64,000 bases of DNA from Erigeron canadensis (taxonomy: Eukaryota; Streptophyta; Magnoliopsida; Asterales; Asteraceae). The stretch covers positions 5,146,001 through 5,210,000 of the forward strand of contig NC_057765.1 of NCBI RefSeq assembly GCF_010389155.1, in the 5' to 3' direction. Shown one piece after another: positions 1-13,391 of the stretch (positions are counted from its first letter, which is position 1; the number at the start of each line of letters is the position of its first letter). The notes below the pieces were generated by a model. That model saw only the letters and a list, made by a program, of their open reading frames with translations. It ran no database searches and had not been told where the DNA came from. Both the position numbers and the translations under genes were made by a program.

Positions 1-302
1 TTTTATCCCATCCAACACTTTATCCTTAAAATTCCAAAACTACCCTTAAAAAAACTCTTACATGTGTTCCTTTCCTTCCCTATAGTTGCTCATATAGTAT
101 ACTAAAAAAACACACATACGTTACTGTTTTTAATAATCAATCAACATAAAAACGCTCACTTTAAAACAACAACGGCGGTTTGCACTTTCAGCCGGACTAA
201 GAAACACTTGATATGAATCATACATTCATGTAATAACACGGTATCACGACTTAACCAGCGTTTTTTTCTATACCACGCCGCATCGCGCGGGTACAAGGCT
301 AG
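1..302 (+). mobile_element. 3' part of a non-autonomous Helitron
   Basis: The segment ends in a GC-rich stem (CCGC-ATC-GCGG type, about 278-290) inside otherwise AT-rich DNA, followed about 9 nt later by CTAG (299-302) and a host T. This is the canonical Helitron 3' terminus: hairpin, then CTRR, inserted between A and T. No transposase is encoded. The 5' TC end is not visible and probably lies left of the window. Confidence 0.6.
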
Positions 303-1139
303 TTTAGTAAAAGTCATCAATTTTGACCCATTAATTTCAAAAAAAAGGTTTGTTAAATACAATCTTTAGGGCTGTATAAATACAGTCTTTAGGGCTGTAT
401 TTAAGGTGCAAAAATTATTTGTATATTTACCATTAAATCAAGGGTAAACTTTTAATATGGAAGATACAAGTGTTTTTATGCACGTTAAATATAGCCCTTA
501 GCATTTCCCTTTCAAAAAATTAAAATGAATTAACGGCAAATGTTATACCATTTCTACTCTTGTTCTTGAAGTTTCTTAATATATTACAACAACCAATATC
601 ATAAATTGAATTTTGATTTTTAAACTAAGAGACAAGGTTTCCTACCACTCAACTAAAACTGGTATGGCCACTATTTTTCATTGTATCTAGATCTTTGGTG
701 TTCTTATGATAAGTCAAGTTCCATATCAAAAAACCGCAACCAATGACCATATTAACCAAAAAAATTAACTCACCCAATGTTTTCTTAATGAGGCCTCACG
801 GAGTCGTGTGGTTGAAAATTTCAACCTCCTAAATTCCACTAATCACATCTCTTCAACTCATTTTACCATCTCAACTCTATTAGGCATTCATTACTTTTTC
901 AACTCTCCTAATTTTTTTTTTTTTCATTTAATCTAACAAACATTTACAATAAAAACTTAAAATATTTTATTTTAGAGAAAATCGCGACAATAGCCAATTT
1001 TCGTTGCGATTGTACCAAAATAGCCAAGTTTTTTCGGATTATCACAAAATAGCCAACTAAATCGCAATAAAAAAAATGAAAATCGCAACAAAAAATGGAA
1101 ATTGCAACAAAAAAACGCTAAATCGCAACTTGCAACTCA
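303..1139. other. AT-rich spacer with AATCGCAAC-type short repeats
   Basis: I see no gene here. Between about 975 and 1130 a short phrase of the form AATCGCAACAAAAA recurs with variation, which looks like degenerate transposon DNA. A similar AAATCGC-rich stretch occurs near 25250-25520. Confidence 0.4.
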
Positions 1140-1817
1140 TGCTAGTTCTTTAGAGCTAGTGTGTACGTGGTCACGTGGTGTGGGAATCTAGATACCTCCC
1201 TGTGGCATAGTTATGTTTGAGTGTATCCGGGTGGAGTAACTAATCACTACACGCGCAAAGTTCAAATGGTATACTCACTTGGATCGACTTTGTCTTTCCT
1301 TAACGACGATGATAGACCACCGAAAGGTCTACCCATCAAGTCGGGTGTGAGGTCCCCATGTAAGGTCTTATGGCCGCCTACACACAACCCCACATCCCTA
1401 AATGTGTGTGGCTTATGTCACATAGCCTACGTCTAGTTGCTTTTAAAGCTAACACTTGCTATTTTGAAAAACGTTGTTCCCTTAGGTTAAGCAGGTTGAG
1501 CTAGTGAAAGACTTAGCTTGGTGAGGTGGGTAGTTGCTATGAAGAAGACCTTCAGTTTTCCCGCTTAGTCATTTATGTTAGCTTTATGATGATTGACTAC
1601 TTTTAATATGACTTATGTATTGATTATAATTGCATTTATGAAGGAGCCAAATCTGGATTATCTTATACTATTTTATTGATATGAATGTTGTAATACCACT
1701 TTTATAAATGGACTATCCATTAAGGGTTAGTTATGTTTTAAGGATTCTGTTTTTCTGCATTTTTAAGCGCCGTTAGGCAAAAGTTTTTGAAAATCCAGGT
1801 TTTAAAATGACAGGTGT
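1140..1817 (+). mobile_element. LTR-retrotransposon remnant (LTR 3' portion)
   Basis: The non-coding stretch ends in GACAGGTGTTACA at about 1805-1817, a typical right end of plant Ty3-type LTRs that open TGTAACACC. The interior has the GC-richer, stop-filled character of an LTR. I could not find the matching left end or a target duplication, so this is probably a truncated solo LTR. Family assignment rests on memory of similar LTR ends. Confidence 0.4.
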
Positions 1818-2049
1818 TACATATTGTCTCAATCTATTGCTCGCATTGTCGCCTTTTTCTCTTGTAGGTAACCCATGACCCTAGAGAGTTCAGTTTGAAG
1901 AAGGGTGTCCTCTTTGGTATCAGGCATGATTCATGTTTTCATCTCATCTTCGGTCAGACGAGGTCGGTGAACATTCTTTTTTTGATTATGAAGACGCCAT
2001 TTGCTGAGAAAGAGTGAGTGAGTTTGTAGAATAATGAAAATTGGAATGA

Positions 2050-3995
2050 TAATTGATGGGTGTGTGTTTTTTATTTGGTCTTTAAATTTAGAGAAAATGT
2101 CACAAATGGTCCTTGTGGTTGTTGGTATTTGCATTTTGCCCCTTGTGTTTTTTTTTCGTTGCAAACAGTCCTTTGGTTTTTATTTTTCATTACCAACAGT
2201 CCCTGCCACTAACTTCTGTTTATTTTAACCGTTAAACCCCTCACGTGCATACCATGTGAGGGCTTTTTAGACTTTTACCATTAAAGCCTGTATTGTTTTC
2301 TTTCAGCCGTCATCATCTTCATTATCAACAAGAACATCTTTATCACTGACCCTTACATCACCTGGGAAGTGTTCAATCACCACCATTTAAATACAAAACA
2401 CACTTTCTTCCCTTCTTTTAGATCCAATATCCAATAACAATCTTCAATATACTCATTTCCATCATCATCATTAACAACACCCATAAGTCCCCAAATCTGG
2501 TGATGAAAAAAATAAATAATCTAAAAAGAATTAAAACCCAAATTTGATATCTAATTAAAAAAAAATCATACGTATATCCTAAATCGATCTCAAGTTCAGA
2601 TCCTATAATAAAAACCAACCCACATAAATTAATCCTAAAAGCATATAAACCATATCCATATCCATGTTATATATATATAAATATATAGGGTAACACTCCG
2701 GTGAGAACACTTTTAAAATAAGAACGGTGAGAACACTTAAAAAGCATCATTTTGATGCATTAAAAGTCCATAAAACTAACATAGTGCTTAACTAATTATC
2801 ATTATTTAAGTGTTTAACAACACATTGATACGTCAAAATAAAAAAAATCACGTTTTTTGTTTTGTGCATCTATCTTGGATGCATATTAATTAAAATGATG
2901 CATCCAACAAAAAACGTGATTTTTTCGATTTTGACGGATCGATGTGTTGTTAAACACTTAAATAATGATAATTAGTTGTGCACCATGTCACTTTTATCGA
3001 CTTTTAATGCATCAAAATATAGTTTTTAAGTGTTCTCATTTGATTCCCACCCTATATATATATATATATATCAAATTAAAAGAAAAACATAAGAAAAACA
3101 AACTGACTATATATACATATTCACATATATATATCCAAGCAGTATTCATGTTAGGATATCAAATTTCAAAGTAAACATAGAAATGAAAACCAAAAAAGAT
3201 TGAAACTTTCTCTTTAATTTATAACACCACCACCAACCCACTTATCAAAAGCTCCAAAAACAATCTAACGATGTAGATATGGAATAAGTTGAACATGGTG
3301 GTGCTTACTTTCTTTCAAAACTTATATATGGAGAAGGTTTTCTAGATCAACACGACAGAGGAGATCATCGCAACCTAACACCTTTATCTTTCACAAACAC
3401 CACAACCACCACCACCACATGGCCATCATCACGCGACCATCGCCATTATCCCCACCACCACCACCGCCCAGCCATCGCACCCATCAAAAGAAACTGAAAA
3501 AGATGCGAAAAGATCGCCGCCAACACTGGCCGCAACTTCCAGTCCATTCACCCACTAATTACAGCTCTAATAATCATCATCTTCGTCTTTGTCTTTTTTT
3601 TTTCTTTCTCTTATGATGCTAAAGGCAGTGATGGTGAACATATATAGATTTGTGATTGTGGATATAAAGTATACATACCTTATATATAGATACTTATCTA
3701 TATGTGTACTTATATATATCTTTATTAATTAATTAAAAACTGTTATGTGTTATTACCAATAGTCCTTCTGAAAACAAAATGGACCGAAATGCCCTCACGT
3801 GGCATACCACGTGAGGGAGTTTAACGGTTAAAACTAACAGAAGTTAGAGGTAGGGACTACTAGCAACGAGAAAGGAAAGCCAAATGACTGTTTGTAACAA
3901 AAAAAAAACACAGGGGACAAAATGCGAATACTAACAACCACAAGGACCATTTGTGACATTTTCTCTTAAATTTATAATACACCAAATAAAAGAAA
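2050..3995. mobile_element. Class II element with ~200-bp terminal inverted repeats
   Basis: The left arm (about 2050-2275) and right arm (about 3765-3995) are inverted copies. Both carry the phrases TGTCACAAATGGTCCTTGTGG, TTTGTAACAAAAAAACAC (or complement), TTAACGGTTAAA and CCTCACGTGGCATACC, with small differences and indels. Long TIRs around a non-coding core suggest a non-autonomous MULE-like element. No clear target duplication was found at the outer edges. The core (2280-3760) contains a separate fold-back repeat (2690-3060). The right edge lies only about 100 bp upstream of the COX6B start codon, so the element occupies the promoter-proximal region. Confidence 0.6.
2690..3060. repeat. 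Fold-back (hairpin) MITE
   Basis: The two halves are inverted copies. The left end reads TATAGGGT...TGAGAACACTT and the right end AAGTGTTCTCA...ACCCTATA. The middle arms both contain the ATCACGTTTTTTGTT sequence in opposite orientation around a short centre near 2875. Transcribed, this would form a hairpin of roughly 170 bp. The repeat is nested inside the long-TIR element. Confidence 0.7.
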
Positions 3996-4097
3996 CATTT
4001 TCCCCCAAATTTATTTTTATTATTATTATTTATTCAAAATAAGCGATTTCATTTTTCTTTCATTTCATATCTAATCTAATCAAATCAAAAAACATTC

Positions 4098-7000
4098 ATG
4101 GCTGATGAGGTAACATTCATTCAATAAATTATAAAGATTCAATCTTTCTATATTTCTATTGATTAATCTTTAACTTTTTATTTTCTTTTTTATTTTCTGT
4201 ATATTTGATCCGTCAATATATATATATATATATATATATAATCTGCATTTCTATTCTATTTTTTTTCTTTCTTGTTGCGATTTATTGATTAGCGGTTTTT
4301 TTAGATCCCTTTATTTGATTATATATATATATATATATGATATTATTTTTGTTGATTATATATGGTGGTTATAAGCCGTGGCCTAGTAATAGTAAGGCGT
4401 TCCGAAGGTCCCGGGGGATGGCCACGGAATTACCGGTTAGGCCGCGGACAAAAAAGTCAAAAGCTTGACTTTTCCGGGAACCCCGGACAGGGGTGTCGAT
4501 GACTCGTTTATATATCATGTGTTTAGAATAATTTTGAGAAATGTTCTTAGCTTGAATAATATGTTTTTAGGATTTTTGTTAGTTGTTTGTATTGACGATA
4601 TACGTCATTTTTATACATATGGAGAAATATGAAGATTATTGTTTGGTTATGCTGCTGTCGATGCTAGTCTAGAGATATATATATATATATATTGATGGCT
4701 TTTGTTAGGTGTTGCTTAAGTATAGTTAGTCTTGACGACTTTCGTTTATAGACTCTTTGTTTGGAAAATTCAAGTATAGTTAGTGTTGCACTTGGTCCAC
4801 CTGGATATTGTTACTCTTAAAGTGTCATGTTGGATGATTATTATTATTTTTCGTACTGCCTTCAGATCGAATTGAAGACTGCACCAGGTGACTACCGTTT
4901 CCCAACAACAAACCAAAGCCGACACTGTTTCACGCGCTATGTAGAGTTTCACAGGTCAGTAGTACTTTAATATGAGCTATTATGACACGACAACCTTTAG
5001 CCTTGCTAGACATACATTTGCCGAACTGTAGTATCTCTACCATGTAAAAAATTAATACAATGAAATAAGTCTAAATATGCTACTTGAGTTATTTTTATTG
5101 TGTTCCATATCTTTAAAGTTATCCCAGTTGATATTTAGCGTAAGCTTAGTTGCTGACAATATATAGGAAAGTTGAATAAATGTAAAACCAAAAAACTTGG
5201 TGACATGATAAAAAAGTACAAAGTTGTAGAACACTATATATGTCAAACAGGCAAATGACTATGTTGCTGTTTCCATACTTCGTTTTTGTCGACAGAGTGT
5301 CTTATTTGGAACAAGAGATAATTTATTCCTCTAAATGGTTTTGGTTTATATGATTATAATTTGGAAGTAGTCTCTCTACCCTCGGGCAGGGGTAAAAATG
5401 GTTACATCTCACTCACACCTTCCTCATATCTCGCTCATAGCGGGATCGGGTACTGTTGATGTTGTTATAGACGATTATATCTACACACCCACCATATGCC
5501 AAGACAGTTGGCACTTAGCACACGTTGGTTTTCTTAACCCTTCTGAATCTTTGACTCATTTCGTATTACACACCCATATTTATGAACATAGTCCTTTTCG
5601 TTGCATTTGAGAAAGTAGAACATATCCTTAGACCGCAACAGATTAAATTACCTTCTCTGTTGGATGCATGATTTTTTAAGTACTTCATTACGTGTGTTTA
5701 ATTTTAGATATTTCTTTTTATCTCTAGTTCAAGAAAAAAAATCTACCATTATGTAAGAGTGTCAAAGATGCACAAGGGACTTGTGATAAAATAAGTTTAT
5801 CTTATATTTTATATAGTGTAATCATCTTTTTAATTGAATGCCAACTTATTTCACTATCAGCTAGTTGAGATAACACAAGCATGTCACTTAAATCGGACTA
5901 AGTTAAAAGAGTATTTTCCGTGATCAGAAACCTTCAAAAAGTTACTACTGGGTAAATTTTTAGTCAGGAAATAAGAAGTACTAGATATGGTTCTGTTTTT
6001 CTGGTTTCCTGAGCTTATACATGCTTGCTTATTTCACAAGCTGTAATCTGAGTCTATTTCATGTGACACTTGCTAACAAGTAACAAGAAGTCCAACTTGC
6101 TCATGAGTATGTTGATTTACCTTGAAGGTGTCATCCAAATTTATACCTTCACAAGCTGATATTTGAGTTTACATCTTGAAGCAAACTGCTTTTTTGCTAA
6201 CATATGATTAATTGCAGATGTGTAGCTGCAAAGGGTGATGATGCTTCTGAATGCGAGAAGTTTGCTAAGTTCTATCGTTCTCTTTGCCCTGGTGAATGGG
6301 TGAGTTTTATCCTAGTGTTTTACATATATATCGATCCTTGTACATCAAGCACATTGTCTGATTTGCCAGTTATCGTGGCCTGTTTTTTTTTTAATACCAC
6401 TGTCTTCTCTTCAAAAGTTGTGATACCAAGCTGGTAAGTGATGAAAACAAATATTTTTGTTCAAGTTTTGTAGAATAATCAGTGGGCCAAATACGATCAC
6501 AAAGTTATGTTGTTTCATTACTAATGTAGTTTGTTTCATTATAAAGCTATTTTTAATTTATCCATTTGGAATAAAACATATCTCAAAATTAACCATTCTA
6601 ATCATTAGTAAATGGGTTGATATTTCCACATCAAAATCATTATTTCGTTTCATTTTTACATGAAGAGATCATGCATATGAGGTTTAATCTCTGCAAGCTC
6701 AGTATGTGAATCCACAAGTTGGTTCATACTGCCATCTGTTTTTTTCTTTTTTTGTGATAGGCGTATACTGAAATTTATTAATTCAACTAATTGGTAAATT
6801 TCTGATGTAAACCTGAAAGTTGTGCCTATTTCTTGTCATCAAGAATCGAATAGTAGAATTAGTGGGGTGGTTCATTTGCTATCAGGCCTCCCAAGTCATG
6901 GGAAATGTTGTGAATTTAATCATTTATATTTGTCTTCCAAAACTTTTTAGTTTCATCCACATAACCCCTTAATGATAAAGTAAAGTATAATCCAATTTAA

Positions 7001-7189
7001 ATCATTTACTAGTTCGGATCAGATGGCCACCTCTACTTACTGAATTATGTTAATCTTTTGCGTATTCCTTTCATTTGTACACTTAGATTATTGTGGGCAG
7101 GTTATCAAAATAACTCTTTTTTAATGGTGGCTCAGGTTGACAGGTGGAATGAACAGAGGGAGAATGGTGTATTTCCAGGCCCTCTGTAA
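4098..7189 (+). CDS. COX6B: Cytochrome c oxidase subunit 6b
   Basis: This gene encodes the small nuclear subunit of mitochondrial complex IV on the intermembrane-space side, which helps hold the oxidase dimer together. Coding exons are 4098-4109, 4866-4954, 6218-6299 and 7136-7189. All junctions are GT-AG and the frame is kept. The product is 78 aa, the usual length for the short plant isoform. It begins MADEIELKTAP and ends NGVFPGPL. The twin-cysteine signature is intact: C25-C35 (CX9C) and C46-C57 (CX10C), the pattern imported and oxidised by the Mia40 relay. The first exon codes for only four residues. Intron 1 has GA/AT microsatellites and a GC-rich island near 4375-4500. Intron 2 holds a SINE-like piece. 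The upstream flank is a long-TIR transposon. Confidence 0.96.
5360..5475 (+). mobile_element. SINE-like remnant in COX6B intron 2
   Basis: A short stretch reads TCTCTACCCTCGGGCAGGGG and ends near TACTGTTGATGTTGTTATAG. It resembles the 3' half of the widespread plant Au/TS-type SINE, which has a CTCTACC...GGGTAtgTTGTTGTTG tail. It is degenerate and I saw no target duplication, so the call is tentative. Confidence 0.35.
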
Positions 7190-9531
7190 TCTGATTGGGA
7201 TCATCTGAAGGAAGCTGATCTGATGTGGCCTTTATTGTTTGTTATAATGGTTGCAAGATTATTTTGATAATAAGATGCCAGTTTTTTATGGACATAGATG
7301 TCTGATTGATTTTGCTACATACCTTGATCATGTTGAATGCTTCAAGTTTCTGTGCTTCGTATGAAAGTTTGTCCATCTTGTTATCATGATTGATTGATAT
7401 GTTTGATGCTTGCTTAGCTGCTTCTAAATAATCAGATTGAAACACCCTCTTACCAGACCTTTTAGATGGCCCATAAACCGCAAAGTAACTTAAGACTTTG
7501 TAGTTATAAATAGGTCACAACTTATTAACGAGTGTTTGGATTTCTTGCTTCTCTATTTATGTGGCGGTTTCTAATAACCTTTTGCACACTAGTATAGCTC
7601 TTTTAAGAGTATGAGCACCTATCAAAAGTTACTGTAGGCTGCTAGAATATGGAGCACCTTGTTGTTTGCTTAGGAAGGAACCTAAAGTCCCTTTACCTGT
7701 GATTCTGTTGGAGGTTACTTCCGACTTTTTCTCTACATTCAGAGGTTTAATACTTGAAAATCCACAATCTTCGGGGACAAATCCAACTTGTAATTAAATT
7801 CTGCAATCTTGTAAGGTTTCGTTTACTTTGAAAATGGCAGTCAAGTTGATTTTGTTAGGTTTTTTTCTTAGTTTTCTGGTTACCACCGGCAGTTCAACCT
7901 TATAAGTCGTTCAAATTACTCTTTTTGGACTGTATCAACCAGCTAATAAGTTGCTTTTAACCTGCTTATACATTACTTCTTTTTTTACAAGTAAATAGCA
8001 ACTTGTGATACATTGATGATGCTGAAGATAAATTCCATAAATTGGTTGAGGGATTTAAGGCAAAAGGAGTTGCAAGAATTTTTCACTGGTTTCCTTTTCA
8101 TGTTCTTTATATTTCACAGTCAGCTTTTTGATGCATTATTTATAAATGTCTTGCTGTTAGTATAACTGTTGTCCAAAGTTCAAGCATGTGAAAGTCTGGA
8201 TCCACTTGTTTGCGATTTCGAGTGCGGTTGGTTTGAAAATTGAATTCCAGAAAAATGATTCGTTTTGACGAAGAGCCTAATAACTCTAGATTTATCATTT
8301 CTAGATGAATGACCACAAGTAGCCTTTATCCTTCAGTCTACACACTTGGTTTCATGCAACTAATAGGAGCTTTTTCTTTGAGAAATCTCCAACCTAACAA
8401 AAGCCCTCTGTTGAAATCGTTTTATCAAGTAACAACTTCTATAAAGCCTTTAAGATCGACATACAATGGATTGGGTAGCTTGGGTAAAAAATTGTATTAA
8501 CCAATTATGACCTACCTTAAAAAGCCGCACCTTCATGTGCAGCTAACCTAGCCTTAAAACTTGCCAACTTGCCAGGTTTGACCTTGATGGTGAACAAAAA
8601 ATGGTATTCGAAAGTAACATAAGTATAACCCACTTTGCTTAAAACTATCAAGGCCAGTCGTTAAAGGATTACTGAGATCTTCCTACCGGGTAATCCGTGG
8701 CTTTGGAAGTTGAAAGTATAGCGTGAAAGGCTTTTCACATACAATGGCAGAATTTCTGCATGTCAAACCAAAAAACCAAACTTGCACTAGAAATGACTGT
8801 TCACCAAAACAATTACTCTGTAAGCAAGAAAAGCAATTGGTATTACACTCAACATATCTTTTTTGATGCATATCACTCCTTCCCCACCACAATAAGAAAT
8901 GTCACAGTATTCAAATTATATTGTAAAACAGAACCATGGCCATGAAAAAATAACACAATCAGGATTTTACACATACTTGAACAAGAAATTATACCAACCC
9001 ATATAATAATAATCCAGCTGCACTTTCATGACATTGAGTATATCAATTCCGCAGCTTTCAGGACATGACAGTGGATGAAAATGTAATACTCTATAGGCTA
9101 ATGTGTATTTAGTGTATTTTACTTCAAATTTCACCAAATAAAATGGCAGGCTGTCCGAGTAAACATAATTAGCAGAATAAAACAGGACAAGGATATGCAC
9201 ATACTTAGATATCTTACAAACTACATTTATTGCAACCTTCCTGGTTTAGTATCTAACTATAAACGAAAGACACGTGAAGCACATACTTGTATCAAAGGTT
9301 GAAGGAGAGTAAAAGACACCTGTAACGCAAAAGGCTCCAGAAAGAAAAACACACAATGCTATTTTCCGAATTCAAAATCCAATTAACACCCAAAAGCTCC
9401 AAAACAGATATTTCCATCAACTAGTAATGCCAAATTCAACCGGTACAACAGAAAGCTAATTGTTGCATAGAAAATCGAAAAGAGACGTAATATCTATAAG
9501 CTGAAATGATATCAAAATAACAAATAACTGC
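7190..9531. other. Intergenic region between convergent COX6B and the eL42 gene
   Basis: The two flanking genes converge, so this stretch holds both 3' UTRs and terminators. The sequence is AT-rich with stops in all frames. I see no RNA gene, recognisable transposon end or further coding exon. Confidence 0.5.
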
Positions 9532-11281
<1,750 letters not shown>

Positions 11282-11356
11282 GGTGGCGGCGGCTGTGATG
11301 GAAAGGAAGGAAAGATCTCCGATGAACTGCAATGCAAATGACCAGTATTGTGTTTA

Positions 11357-11438
11357 TTAGGGTTTTTTATTTTTCCATCAATTTATCATTTTTGGTTGTA
11401 GTATTAAGCCCACCTCAAAAAGCCCATCACATGGCCCA
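11357..11438 (-). promoter_or_regulatory. Promoter of the eL42 gene: telo-box and three site II boxes
   Basis: Upstream of the start codon on the minus strand lie AAACCCTAA (telo-box, 11357-11365) and three TGGGCY site II elements (11407-11412, 11421-11426, 11433-11438). Telo-box plus clustered site II is the known plant arrangement for ribosomal-protein and cell-proliferation genes; TCP factors bind site II. Order and spacing here match that arrangement. Confidence 0.8.
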
Positions 11439-11489
11439 TACATAATTATGGAGTAACAACGTTTTTGACGAAATTTTCTTTTTTTTTTT

Positions 11490-12592
11490 TTACCGAGTTG
11501 AGCCGGCATTTTTTGGTTTTCTGGTTAGTTTGGTTTTGAGTTTCGAACCGTCTATCGGTTGGATCGAGTGACCGACTAGTTTTCTGATTTTTGACCTTTT
11601 TTTTTTTTTTTCTATTTGGCAGTTCTGGTTCATCCTTTTTTGAATATATATATTTGTTTTTAATTTTAGTTTAAAATTATATTTTAATGTTAATTTTTGT
11701 TGTTTGGGAATTTTGAAGCTTATATTTTATTTTTTTTTCATTATAACTAAAAGGTATAAGTATTATTGTTTAATGGATTGTAAAAAAAAAAAAATTTCAA
11801 CGAATTTTGTGTAAAGAATGCGACGTGACTGCCTACCTATCACAATTAACCTTTTTGCAGAAGGTGTTGATGTATCTAGTGTCATATGTCATCTTTGCTC
11901 TAATGGGGTCAAATATTATAGTCACATCTTTCAACTTTGTCGATTTACAAAGGACACGAGAAAACTGCTAAGTTCATGGATGAAATACTTCATTCCGGAT
12001 TTGTTACCTGAAGATATTCTTAAATGGTGTCATAACTTGAGTGCTAAATCAAGAAAATGTAATCAATTGGAGGCAATTCTTTTTATTTGGTGGTGGCATG
12101 CATGGAAAGCTAGAAACAATACGTTACACAATGAGGTTCGAACTACTAGTATGGAGTTATTCAATTCAATCATGACTACCTCTTATCTATGGATTTCAAA
12201 TTGAGATAAAAAAAAAAGTGATGTGACTAGGGATCAATGGAATGCACGCCCCTTCACTTCAATGTTGATAAGCTTGTGTTGGTTTCGTTTTTGGCATTTC
12301 TTTTGGTCTGATATGGATAGGTGTGGCATAGATGGAGTGTTTTCTCTTATGGTTTTAGATTTTGGTTTGGTGTTGTTTATCTCTTGTATTTGTAATTTGC
12401 AGCTAGTGTTTTGCTAGTTGCATTCTTAATAAAGTTTCTCTGTCGTTCCAAAAAAAATAAGTTTAGTAGTTTTTTATAATTAAAATTAAAACAATCCATC
12501 TGATTCAACCGCCCAGCTCAACCAGTCCAACCTATTGAACCGGATTTTTGCTTTACTCGGTCCGGTTATAATATCCGGTTTTAAAGCATTGG
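11490..12592. mobile_element. ACCGG-rich MITE split by a LINE insertion
   Basis: The left half (about 11490-11790) and right half (about 12465-12592) are both rich in GAACCGG/CCGGTT words on opposite strands. The right half ends CCGGTTTTAAAGCATTGG. The middle (about 11800-12459) is an unrelated LINE fragment, so an older MITE appears to have been interrupted. A related ACCGG-rich piece with the end CAATGTTTTAAAAATCGAG occurs at 57266-57440. Confidence 0.5.
11800..12459 (+). pseudogene. LINE reverse-transcriptase C-terminal fragment with 3' tail
   Basis: A 128-residue open stretch (11818-12204) matches the C-terminal zinc-binding domain (zf-RVT) of plant L1-type LINEs. It has a CHLC...HIFQLC zinc-knuckle-like pattern and the conserved aromatic run FIWWWHAWKARN. 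After an in-frame stop, the 3' UTR runs to GTCGTTCC plus an A-run at about 12452-12459. An 8-bp stem (GCAGCTAG with CTAGTTGC, 12399-12421) precedes the tail. The copy is 5'-truncated and non-functional. Confidence 0.75.
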
Positions 12593-12638
12593 CAACCACC
12601 ATGAAGGTGATTATTGAGTGGGAATTATAAGGTGATTA

Positions 12639-12836
12639 ACCAATGGGGTGAAACCACAATGGTACCATCCCCTAATAAAGAGTTCTAGGCAGCTATAAGC
12701 AGGTTCAAATCCTTGCTAAGCATATTCCCTCCCACCTAGTTTCTCAGAGAGTCACCGAGCTGTAGTCTATGCGGTAGTGACTTAGGGAACCTATACGATA
12801 CATGGGACCAGAGAGTTCCCACCCATTTAACCCCGC
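12639..12836 (+). mobile_element. 198-bp SINE-like insertion with 14-bp target duplication
   Basis: The 14-bp sequence TTATAAGGTGATTA occurs at 12625-12638 and again at 12837-12850, exactly flanking the insert. The insert contains a pol-III B-box-like GGTTCAAATCC near 12701. There is no A-tail at the right end (it finishes CCCCGC), which is unusual for a SINE. The long perfect duplication still argues for target-primed insertion. Confidence 0.6.
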
Positions 12837-13160
12837 TTATAAGGTGATTAGTGTGCAAGATCATGTTTTCATATAAGACATTATATCTGAAATCTTTTTA
12901 GGTAAATCTCCTGGTAAAGACAAGAAAAAGATTGAAAATGATTATTTAGTTCTGGCTAGGCCGTATATATCAACATAAGACAGACTCGTTATTCGCATGT
13001 AATCTAAATAGGAAAAATCTTGTCTGGCTATCGATTTATGAAAGTTTTATTTTAGATAGAAATAAACATTTGCATTGGGTTTTTTTTTCCAGTAAGGCTT
13101 AAAAATAATGGGCTATAAAAAAAAAACTAAAAACCTACCATTCAGTCCTTCACATGTAGC

Positions 13161-13383
13161 TAGAGGTGGGCATTGGATTGGAACCGGTTCTTGGTCAACG
13201 TTTGACCATGTTTTTTCGGTGTTTTCGGAACCGATTGGAACCGACCGGTAAGGAACCGATTTTTGGATCCAAAAGTGGAACCGATCCCGAGCCGGCGGTT
13301 CTTCAGGAACCGGTTCCAGTCGGATACGGTTCTTGGATAATCCAGAACCCGTTTTTTGGAACCGGTTTTTTTGCCCACATCTA
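13161..13383. mobile_element. hAT MITE, GAACCGG-rich
   Basis: Target duplication CATGTAGC is present on both sides (13153-13160 and 13384-13391), the 8 bp expected for hAT. Terminal repeats are TAGAGGTGGGCA and TGCCCACATCTA, 11 of 12 paired, fitting the hAT TAGNG start. The 223-bp interior is made of overlapping GGAACCGG palindromic words, so it reads open on both strands. No gene is present. Confidence 0.85.
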
Positions 13384-13391
13384 CATGTAGC

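Noticed and set aside
3419..3616. Proline/serine-rich small protein
   Set aside because: It is a CCACCA-type simple repeat within the long-TIR element with no start context or conservation evidence.
7242..7445. 67-residue minus-strand open frame with helical character
   Set aside because: It lies in the COX6B 3' flank, has no recognised family, and is short enough to be chance.
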